A stretch of DNA of 47,251 bases from an uncultured Clostridia bacterium (GTDB lineage: Bacteria; Bacillota; Clostridia; Oscillospirales; Acutalibacteraceae): NCBI GenBank assembly GCA_944380765.1, contig CALWIO010000016.1, positions 1-47,251 of the forward strand. Direction: 5' to 3'. How positions within the stretch are numbered: position 1 is the stretch's first letter; each line of letters opens with the position of its first letter. Positions 40,806 to 47,251 of this stretch are shown piece by piece. A program made the translations under genes and the position numbers. Under the pieces are notes generated by a model. That model had not been told where the DNA came from, searched no databases, and saw nothing but the letters and a program-made list of their open reading frames with translations.

Positions 40806-41719
40806 TGCAGGGTTCAAGCCTTAAATATCTTACAAGGGAAGGCTTCCGCAATGTGTGGGTGAACAGGCTTATGTCGCTCGCTTCCGTTACGGTGCTTATG
40901 GCGTGCCTTGTTATTATCGGACTCGGCACAATGCTTTATTTCAATATCAACGCTCTGCTTGATGTAATCGAGAGCCAGAATGTGGTAATGGTCTATGTTT
41001 CGGATGAGGCGACCGACGAACAGACTACCGCTATGGGCAATCAGATAAAAACGATGAGCAATATCGAGGAGTGCATATTCGTTCCCAAAGAGGACGCCTA
41101 CCGCGACCAGCTTGAAAGTATGGGCGATGACGCCGTACTGCTTGAAGGGCTTGACGAAAATCCGCTTCCCGACGCGTATAAGGTGGTTGTCGCCGACCTT
41201 AATCAGTTTGATACGACAGTATCTCAGCTCAGGGAGCTCGACTTTGTCGATACAGTCCGTGAAAACGGCGATGTGGCGGATAAGCTTGTGGCAATCCGTC
41301 ACGCTGTAACGGCGGTCAGCGTGGGAATAGTAATACTGCTGTTCCTTGTGTCACTGTTCATCATTTCAAATACAATACGCATTACCATGTTTTCAAGGAA
41401 ACTTGAAATCAGCATTATGAAAGCCGTCGGCGCTACTAACTGGTTTATCCGCTGGCCGTTTATGATAGAGGGTATCTTGCTCGGCATTATCGCCAGTTTT
41501 ATATCCCTCGCGGTGTTAGCTGCGCTGTATCAGGGCATGGTTTATGTGTTCAGCAATGTTTTGGCGCTGTTTGAGCCGGTCAGCATGGGCTCGTATGTTC
41601 TTCCGATTCTCGGAACATTCCTTGCAGTCGGAATAATAACAGGCGCCTTCGGCAGTACAATTTCAATGAGCAGATATCTTAAAGAGCAAGGGAGTGTTGT
41701 AAGTGAAGTTCAGCATTAA
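40805..41719 (+). CDS. ftsX: Cell division permease FtsX
   Basis: A 304-residue membrane protein with four segments: one near 22-45, then three in the C-terminal third (about 165-190, 220-245 and 265-290). The extracellular domain between the first two (about 50-155) is where partner hydrolases or adaptors bind. The family pattern REGFRNVWVNRLMSLASV at the N-terminus and RKLEISIMKAVGATNWFIRWPFMIEG near 200-225 are clear. It shares one base with ftsE and overlaps the LytM gene by 17 bases, so all three are coupled. Confidence 0.93.
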   Translation: MQGSSLKYLTREGFRNVWVNRLMSLASVTVLMACLVIIGLGTMLYFNINALLDVIESQNVVMVYVSDEATDEQTTAMGNQIKTMSNIEECIFVPKEDAYRDQLESMGDDAVLLEGLDENPLPDAYKVVVADLNQFDTTVSQLRELDFVDTVRENGDVADKLVAIRHAVTAVSVGIVILLFLVSLFIISNTIRITMFSRKLEISIMKAVGATNWFIRWPFMIEGILLGIIASFISLAVLAALYQGMVYVFSNVLALFEPVSMGSYVLPILGTFLAVGIITGAFGSTISMSRYLKEQGSVVSEVQH

Positions 41720-43064
41720 GGTTTTGTCGGTAATTTTCGCATTCGCGCTTTTTGTTTCCGCTATGCCTGTTTCCGGCTCCGCGAAAACCCTTGAAGAAAT
41801 TCAGGCGGAAATCGACGCCAACGAGGAAAAACTCGAAGATCTGGCAAACCAGAAGGACCAGACCGAGTCCTACATAAATACTTTACAGGAACAGATTAAC
41901 GCTTATGACAGCCAGATTGCGGCTATCGAGGAAAAAATGGCGCCCGTTATAGAAAGGCTTAACGAGCTCAACGCCCAGATTTCCGAATACGAAATGCAGA
42001 TTGAAACCCTCAATACCGAAATAGAAAAGGTTGACGCCCAGATTGAGGAGCAGAATGTCAAAATCGACGAAACCTACGAGGTCTTAAAGCAGAGGCTCAG
42101 AGCCGCTTATATGGCGGGCGAAACCTCGGAGCTTGAAATATTTTTAAGCGCAACCGATTTTCAGGACTTTTTGACCCGGAGTGAGCTTATAAGGCAGGTC
42201 ACAAAGCATGATACCGCCATAGTCAGCGATTTGCGTGAGCAGATTGAGGACCTTAACGCCATGGTTGAGGACCTCAACAAAAAGCGCAGCGATTTAAACA
42301 CCGCAAAGGCAAAGCTTACCGAGGACAAGGCGGAAGCCGAAACCAAAAAGCAGGAGTATGAGTCGGATAAGGCAAAACTCGAAACCGCTCAGGCAAAGTC
42401 CGAAGCAAACCTTAAAAAACAAAACGAGCTTATAGGAAAGCTCGACCAGAACAGCGCGCTTGTGGAAAAACTGATTGCGCAGGCGGAAAAAGAAAAAGAG
42501 GAGTTCTCCAACAGCCTTGACCAGGATATAGCCAATAACGGTTCAAGCGGCGACGGCAGCGTTGATAACGGCGCGGTGAGCCATAAATTCAAGGTTTCCT
42601 CAAAGGGGCTTATCTCTCCGCTTCAGGACAGTACGGTTTACTATTCCGCTACCTTTGCCGAGCATTCCTCCCGCGGTACGGCGTCAGTTGACCTGTGCGC
42701 TCCGCTCAACCGTGTTATAAACGGAAAAACATATTACACCACAAAGGGCGCCAAGGTTTACGCGGTAGCTTCGGGCACTGTCACAAAATCCGCTTATGTA
42801 GCCGGTACATACGGCCATTACATAAACATTGACCACGGCAACGGACTGAGCTCGCTTGTGTGCCACCTTGATTCAAGAAGCGTCAGCGTGGGCGATAAAG
42901 TAGTACAGGGGCAGGTAATAGGCACGGTAGGAAATACCGGCAACTGCTGGCCTCGTCCAACGGCGTCAAATCCCGTTGCGGGTTCGCATCTTCATTTTGA
43001 AATGCGTCTTAACGGTAACCGCGTAAACCCGGAGCTTTATTTGCCGAACCCATTGATTTATTGA
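41703..43064 (+). CDS. Coiled-coil LytM/M23 protein, EnvC-like, probably catalytically impaired
   Basis: A 453-residue exported protein. The signal peptide (1-27, SGSA cleavage) is followed by long coiled coils (about 28-125 and 165-270), as in EnvC, PcsB and CwlO, the FtsX partners. The C-terminal domain (about 300-445) is LytM/M23-like. Asp330, His388 (VCHL) and His429/His431 (SHLHFEM) are in place. The first zinc ligand, His in the HxGxD pattern, is Thr326 here (RGTASVD); the nearest His is His321. EnvC is likewise an inactive LytM that activates amidases. GTG 41703 follows GGGAG by 8 nt. Confidence 0.88.
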   Translation: MKFSIKVLSVIFAFALFVSAMPVSGSAKTLEEIQAEIDANEEKLEDLANQKDQTESYINTLQEQINAYDSQIAAIEEKMAPVIERLNELNAQISEYEMQIETLNTEIEKVDAQIEEQNVKIDETYEVLKQRLRAAYMAGETSELEIFLSATDFQDFLTRSELIRQVTKHDTAIVSDLREQIEDLNAMVEDLNKKRSDLNTAKAKLTEDKAEAETKKQEYESDKAKLETAQAKSEANLKKQNELIGKLDQNSALVEKLIAQAEKEKEEFSNSLDQDIANNGSSGDGSVDNGAVSHKFKVSSKGLISPLQDSTVYYSATFAEHSSRGTASVDLCAPLNRVINGKTYYTTKGAKVYAVASGTVTKSAYVAGTYGHYINIDHGNGLSSLVCHLDSRSVSVGDKVVQGQVIGTVGNTGNCWPRPTASNPVAGSHLHFEMRLNGNRVNPELYLPNPLIY

Positions 43065-43082
43065 TAAAGGATATGATGCTCT

Positions 43083-44285
43083 TTGAATAAAAAAGTATCT
43101 CTCGGTGTAACCCTTTCACTGATATTTTTAACGGCGGCTCTGGCTGTCGCAATCACTATGTCGGTGTCGCTCGGAGTGTATAACAGCATAATAAAAGATG
43201 TGGCGGAGCGTTCGGGACTTTATTCTTCCGTGTCCGAAATTGACGATTTGGTGCGTGAAAATTATTTCGGCGAGCTTAACGAAACTCTTTTGACCGCCAT
43301 GATGTCGGACGGATATGTTGACGGAATAGGCGACCGTTACAGCTACTATATGACTGCGGACGAGTATTCCGAGTATAAGCTTGAGGAAAAAGGCAGCCGC
43401 GGCGGCATAGGAATTATCGCCGTTTATGACAGCGCCAATAATAATATTTATGTTTCCGAGGTGTCCGAGGACTCTCCCGCCCAGATTCAGGGAATCTCAA
43501 AGGGAGATGTTATCACAGCCGTGGATTCGGTAGCCGTAACAGCGGATAATTACGAAAACCTTATCGCCAGTCTTGACGGCGAAAGGCTTACCAATGTGCA
43601 GGTGACCTTTACCCACGCGGGCGAGAGCAAAACCGTGTCCGTCGCGAGGGGATATACGGCGCAGTCGGTATATTATTCAGTCGAGGGAACGCTGGGCTAT
43701 ATAAAGATTACGGCTTTTTACAGCACAACCGCTCAGCAGCTTAAAGACGCTATTGAATATATGGACTCCCATTCGGTGACAGGAATTGTGTTTGACCTGC
43801 GCAACAATAATACGGGACTTATTGAAAACGCGGCGGACTGTATTGATGTTCTTGTTCCGGTTCCCACCGAGAGTACGGGCGCTATTGCAACCGCCGTCGA
43901 TAAGGACGGAAATACGGTTGAAACCTTTTCTTCCGATTCCGAAAGCGTCAGCTATCCTATGACGGTGCTCGTAAATTCCGGTACCTCAGGCGGAGCGGAA
44001 CTTTTCGCCTGTGACCTGCGCGATTTCTCAATGGCGCAGATAGTCGGCGTTAAAACCGCCGGCAACGGTACAATGCAGCGTATTTTTGAACTCAGCGACG
44101 GCGGAGCGGTAGCCCTTACCGTTGCTAAGATAAATCCTTATAAGAGCGAAAGCTTTAACGGTACGGGGCTTGAACCCGATTATACCGTTGAACTTTCCGC
44201 CGAGCAGAACGCAAGGCTCGCCATGCTCGCCAAGGAGGACGACGCCCAGTATCAGAAAGCCGCCGAGCTTTTGAATAATAAATAA
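43083..44285 (+). CDS. PDZ-S41 family protein, probable pseudo-protease
   Basis: A 400-residue protein with an N-terminal membrane anchor (about 8-30), a PDZ domain (about 95-180) and an S41 domain. The fold markers are clear: VFDLRNNNTGLIENA, MTVLVNSGTSGGAELF, IVGVKTAGNGTMQ and GLEPDYTVEL. In active C-terminal processing proteases these read GSASASE and GKGxxQ. Ungapped alignment puts Gly303 at the catalytic Ser and Asn328 at the catalytic Lys. Ser302 is one residue off. It therefore looks inactive. The start is TTG with AAAGGA about 11 nt upstream. It follows the LytM gene by 18 bases and is likely part of the ftsEX operon. Confidence 0.85.
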   Translation: MNKKVSLGVTLSLIFLTAALAVAITMSVSLGVYNSIIKDVAERSGLYSSVSEIDDLVRENYFGELNETLLTAMMSDGYVDGIGDRYSYYMTADEYSEYKLEEKGSRGGIGIIAVYDSANNNIYVSEVSEDSPAQIQGISKGDVITAVDSVAVTADNYENLIASLDGERLTNVQVTFTHAGESKTVSVARGYTAQSVYYSVEGTLGYIKITAFYSTTAQQLKDAIEYMDSHSVTGIVFDLRNNNTGLIENAADCIDVLVPVPTESTGAIATAVDKDGNTVETFSSDSESVSYPMTVLVNSGTSGGAELFACDLRDFSMAQIVGVKTAGNGTMQRIFELSDGGAVALTVAKINPYKSESFNGTGLEPDYTVELSAEQNARLAMLAKEDDAQYQKAAELLNNK

Positions 44286-44297
44286 ATATTAAGCTTT

Positions 44298-44330
44298 TCC
44301 CCCGCATAGATTTTTGCGGGGGGATTTTTT
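44298..44330 (+). terminator. Terminator abutting the start codon of the next gene
   Basis: The stem TCCCCCGCA (44298-44306) pairs with TGCGGGGG-A (44315-44324), followed by six T. The next ATG is at 44331, so the right arm also serves as that gene's only G-rich ribosome-binding site. Confidence 0.75.
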
Positions 44331-45095
44331 ATGTTCTGTGTTCTGTCGGTTGAAAGCAGAGAGAAAAACCTGTTTAACTTTTTGTTCGGGCGCTTCGTTA
44401 AGGACAGCTACGAGCTTGCAACGGTTCCCGTTTTAAAGGGAGCGCCTTTTTATATGCTTAAAGCCAGAGTCGGTGCGAAAGGTTTAAGCGGCGACAAAAT
44501 AATTCAGTGCGTGGGTAAATGCGCCGCCAAGCTGATAACCACGCCCAATACCGTTCTTCCCTCGGAGGACGGCATAGGCAGGTTTAAAAGCGAGTTGCTC
44601 TATAACAAAATGATGGATAACACTTTTATTGAGATTATTAAAACCAATTACCGAAAGAATAATCCCTTTTCTGTTTGTATAATTGATAAACAGGCGAGCG
44701 ATACTGATTTTGTATGCAGGGCGGCGCAGTATGCCTCAAAGCTGACGGTGGTAACGGATAACAAGAGCGCTTACAGCGGAGCCTGCGAGGAAATAATGAG
44801 CGTTACCGGACTTTGTCCCGGATTGCAGTCCGGGGGCGACGGCGATATTGTAATAAACTGCGACAAAAAAGTGATGACCGTAAAAACAGGGAACGATTAT
44901 ATAAATATTGCCTGCGGAACGGATTTTACGGTGCCGCAGGCATACCGCGCGCTTTTGCCCTGCGAGGTTGACCGTTATGATTTCTATTCAGCGCTTTACG
45001 AGCTGTGCGGAGTGTTCGCGCTGGGCGCGGCGGCGTTTGAGTCAGTGGAGGCAAACGGCAAAAAAATGAGCGTATGCGATGTGCATTTTACTTGA
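44331..45095 (+). CDS. Protein of unknown function, 254 residues
   Basis: No known family is recognised. The product has no signal peptide and no strong membrane segment, so it should be cytoplasmic. It looks like an alpha/beta protein: NPFSVCIIDKQASDTDFV and KLTVVTDNKSAY suggest two Rossmann-like strands, followed by GDIVINCDKK. It contains about eight Cys spread over its length. The C-terminal part (DRYDFYSALYELCGVFALG) is helical. It starts directly after a terminator hairpin, and the greA promoter overlaps its stop codon. Base use is like its neighbours, which speaks for a native gene. Confidence 0.7.
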   Translation: MFCVLSVESREKNLFNFLFGRFVKDSYELATVPVLKGAPFYMLKARVGAKGLSGDKIIQCVGKCAAKLITTPNTVLPSEDGIGRFKSELLYNKMMDNTFIEIIKTNYRKNNPFSVCIIDKQASDTDFVCRAAQYASKLTVVTDNKSAYSGACEEIMSVTGLCPGLQSGGDGDIVINCDKKVMTVKTGNDYINIACGTDFTVPQAYRALLPCEVDRYDFYSALYELCGVFALGAAAFESVEANGKKMSVCDVHFT

Positions 45096-45120
45096 CACAG
45101 GCGCTTTTCTTTAATATAAT
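45092..45120 (+). promoter_or_regulatory. Perfect consensus promoter for greA
   Basis: TTGACA (45092-45097), exactly 17 nt, TATAAT (45115-45120). The -35 overlaps the TGA stop of the upstream gene (45093-45095). Confidence 0.9.
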
Positions 45121-45192
45121 ATACTCTATATGGCGGTTTGACGGGCGCAGTCCGTCACGCATTAAATTTCCCATTTAAAGGAGATAGTTAAA

Positions 45193-45663
45193 ATGTCACA
45201 GGAAACATTGCTTACGATGGAAGGTCTTAAAGAACTTGAAGCTGAGCTTGAACAGCTTAAAACCGTCGGCAGAAAAGAAGCGGCTGAAAAAATCAAGGTT
45301 GCCCGCAGCTTCGGCGACCTTTCCGAAAACAGCGAGTATGACGAGGCAATGAGCGACCAGGCAAAACTGGAAGCGAGAATAAGTGAGATTGAGCATATAA
45401 TCAAAAACGCGAAGATACTTGATATTGATTCGCTCGGCACAGAAAATGTCCATATCGGTTCCACGGTAAAAATTGCCGATAAAAAGAAAAACGAGTTTGT
45501 TTATACAATAGTCGGCTTTGCGCAGGCCGACCCCTCGGTAGGCAAAATTTCCGACGAATCGCCCGTAGGCAAGGCGCTTATCGGCCATAAAAAAGGCGAT
45601 AAGATTGTTGTCGAGGCGCCCGCAGGCGCAATGCAGTTTAAAATCGTAGAGATATTAAAATAA
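45193..45663 (+). CDS. greA: Transcription elongation factor GreA
   Basis: A 156-residue factor that enters the RNA polymerase secondary channel and helps cleave backtracked RNA. The N-terminal coiled coil has [17 protein letters not shown] and ends in the acidic tip [12 protein letters not shown], with the catalytic Asp and Glu. The C-terminal FKBP-like domain has [23 protein letters not shown] lies 8 nt before the ATG. The order greA-lysS is widely conserved. Confidence 0.96.
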   Translation: MSQETLLTMEGLKELEAELEQLKTVGRKEAAEKIKVARSFGDLSENSEYDEAMSDQAKLEARISEIEHIIKNAKILDIDSLGTENVHIGSTVKIADKKKNEFVYTIVGFAQADPSVGKISDESPVGKALIGHKKGDKIVVEAPAGAMQFKIVEILK

Positions 45664-45698
45664 CTGCCTTTTAAAGAAAATACAGAGGAGTAGTAAAA

Positions 45699-47195
45699 AT
45701 GGCAGAAGAAACAAACCGTAATCAGCAGCCTCAGCAGGATGTCAGCGAACAGCATAAAATCCGCCTTGAAAAGCTTCAGGCTATGCAGGCTGAGGGCGCG
45801 GACCCCTTTACCATTACAAAGTATGATGTAACGCACCACAGCAGCGAGGTAAAGGAAAATTTTGAAGAGCTTGAAGGCGCAACCGTAACCGTAGCCGGCA
45901 GAATGATGTCAAAGCGCGTTATGGGCAAGGCGTCTTTCTGCAATATCAAGGATTTAAAGGGGAATATACAGTCCTATGTCGCCCGCGACAGCGTGGGCGA
46001 GGAGCCTTATAAAGCCTTTAAAAAATTCGACATCGGCGATATTATCGGCATAAAGGGCGAGGTGTTTAAAACCAAAACCGGTGAAATTTCGGTTCACGCT
46101 TCCGAAATCACCCTGCTTTCAAAGAGCCTTCAGGTTCTGCCCGAAAAATTCCACGGGCTTACAAATACCGATATGCGTTACCGCCAGAGATATGTTGATT
46201 TGATAATGAACGACGATGTAAAACAGACTTTTATAAGGCGTTCAAAAATAATAAGCGCAATCCGCAGCTACCTTGATTCTCAGGGCTTCATGGAGGTTGA
46301 AACCCCCATGCTCGTGCCTAACGCGGGCGGAGCGGCGGCAAGACCGTTTGAAACCCATTTCAACGCTCTTGATTTGGATATTAAGCTCAGAATTTCACTT
46401 GAATTGTACCTTAAACGCCTTATTGTCGGCGGAATGGAAAGAGTCTATGAAATAGGAAGAGTTTTCAGAAACGAGGGCGTTGACACACGCCATAACCCCG
46501 AGTTTACTCTTATGGAGCTTTATCAGGCTTATACCGATTACCACGGTATGATGGACCTCACCGAGAACCTTTACCGCTATGTGGCGCAGCAGGTGCTCGG
46601 CACAACCGTTATAAATTATAACGGAGTTGAAATGGACCTCGGCAAGCCTTTTGAAAGAATAACAATGGTTGACGCCGTCAAGAAATATTCCGGCGTTGAT
46701 TTTAACGAGATTAAAACTCTTGAAGAGGCGAGAGCCGCTGCGAAAGAGCATAATATCGAGTTTGAGCCGCGGCATAAAAAAGGCGATATATTAAGCCTTT
46801 TCTTTGAGGAGTACGCCGAAAAGCACCTTGTTCAGCCTACTTTCGTTACGGACCACCCGATAGAAATTTCTCCGCTTACAAAGAAAAAGCCCGACAACCC
46901 CGAATATGTCGAGCGTTTTGAGTTCTTTATGAACGGCTGGGAAATGGCGAACGCCTATTCGGAGCTTAACGACCCCGTTGACCAGCGCGAGCGCTTCAAG
47001 GCTCAGGAAGAGCAGCTTGCCGCCGGCGATGAAGAGGCGAACACAACCGACGAGGACTTCCTCTACGCGCTGGAACTCGGAATGCCCCCGACAGGCGGCA
47101 TAGGCTTCGGCATTGACCGTATGGTTATGCTCCTTACCGATTCCCCCGCAATCCGTGATGTCCTTTTGTTCCCCACAATGAAGCCTCTGGACTAA
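45699..47195 (+). CDS. lysS: Lysyl-tRNA synthetase, class II
   Basis: A 498-residue aminoacyl-tRNA synthetase. The N-terminal OB-fold anticodon domain has [20 protein letters not shown]. Motif 1 is in [21 protein letters not shown], motif 2 is [18 protein letters not shown] and motif 3 is [19 protein letters not shown] lies 9 nt before the ATG. It follows greA by 35 bases and shares its promoter. The 56 bases after its stop show no feature. Confidence 0.97.
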   Translation: MAEETNRNQQPQQDVSEQHKIRLEKLQAMQAEGADPFTITKYDVTHHSSEVKENFEELEGATVTVAGRMMSKRVMGKASFCNIKDLKGNIQSYVARDSVGEEPYKAFKKFDIGDIIGIKGEVFKTKTGEISVHASEITLLSKSLQVLPEKFHGLTNTDMRYRQRYVDLIMNDDVKQTFIRRSKIISAIRSYLDSQGFMEVETPMLVPNAGGAAARPFETHFNALDLDIKLRISLELYLKRLIVGGMERVYEIGRVFRNEGVDTRHNPEFTLMELYQAYTDYHGMMDLTENLYRYVAQQVLGTTVINYNGVEMDLGKPFERITMVDAVKKYSGVDFNEIKTLEEARAAAKEHNIEFEPRHKKGDILSLFFEEYAEKHLVQPTFVTDHPIEISPLTKKKPDNPEYVERFEFFMNGWEMANAYSELNDPVDQRERFKAQEEQLAAGDEEANTTDEDFLYALELGMPPTGGIGFGIDRMVMLLTDSPAIRDVLLFPTMKPLD

Positions 47196-47251
47196 AAAAT
47201 CCAGTAAAATCAAGGGTTTTCGGCATCTCAAATCCGAGTTGACAACAAATT

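Noticed and set aside
1..47251. Mobile elements, CRISPR, tRNA or rRNA genes
   Set aside because: No transposase, integrase, repeat array, cloverleaf or rRNA-like segment was found on either strand.

Overview
The window reads as a chromosomal core-gene segment from a spore-forming, anaerobic-type Firmicute of class Clostridia, most like the Ruminococcaceae/Oscillospirales. The evidence is gene order and protein flavour: a dcw cluster starting with mraZ, a YqfC-YqfD-PhoH-YbeY-DgkA-Era-YqzL-RecO block, sporulation proteins YlbJ, YqfC and YqfD, an HPr with both His15 and Ser46, a MurE carrying the meso-diaminopimelate motif, and strong sigma-A type promoters. Almost every gene is on the + strand. 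The three exceptions are a nitroreductase, a small Cys-rich protein and ylbJ. No tRNA, rRNA, insertion sequence, prophage or CRISPR array was seen.

Layout. 1-176: tail of an ADP-ribosylglycohydrolase. 234-3441: nitroreductase (minus strand), then pncB, ppa and a GNAT acetyltransferase. 3580-17688: the division and cell-wall (dcw) cluster mraZ-rsmH-ftsL-pbp/spoVD-murE-murF-mraY-ftsW-murG-murA-ftsQ-ftsZ, opened by a strong promoter and closed by a strong terminator; murC, murD, murB, ddl and ftsA are not in it. 17768-19087: minus-strand Cys-rich protein and ylbJ. 19187-24487: yqfC-yqfD, then phoH-ybeY-dgkA-era-yqzL-recO. 24499-27447: mutS2 and a Ser-rich lipoprotein. 27455-31117: ylxM-ffh-rpsP-khpA-rimM-trmD (protein targeting and ribosome maturation). 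31229-35310: polysaccharide deacetylase, HPr, uvrC and a HAD phosphatase. 35450-38329: rsmD-coaD, a coiled-coil protein, a DUF4830-like protein and an RsuA-type pseudouridine synthase. 38531-45095: a PucR/CdaR-type regulator, ftsE-ftsX, a coiled-coil LytM protein, a PDZ-S41 protein and an unrecognised 254-residue protein. 45193-47195: greA and lysS.

Most of the window is ordinary housekeeping DNA. The part most worth a second look is 39837-44285. FtsE has an unusual charged C-terminal tail of about 106 residues. The two exported proteins encoded straight after FtsX both belong to peptidase families but seem to lack key catalytic residues: a LytM/M23 domain without the first zinc-ligand His, and an S41 domain with Gly and Asn where the catalytic Ser and Lys should be. 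This suggests a division-linked signalling module built from pseudo-enzymes, tethered to FtsEX and controlling a hydrolase encoded elsewhere. Other signals are regulatory: a perfect promoter nested against a terminator before ylxM-ffh, and ribosome-binding sites buried in hairpins before yqzL and the DUF4830 gene. All product calls were made by reading the translations; no database search was possible.
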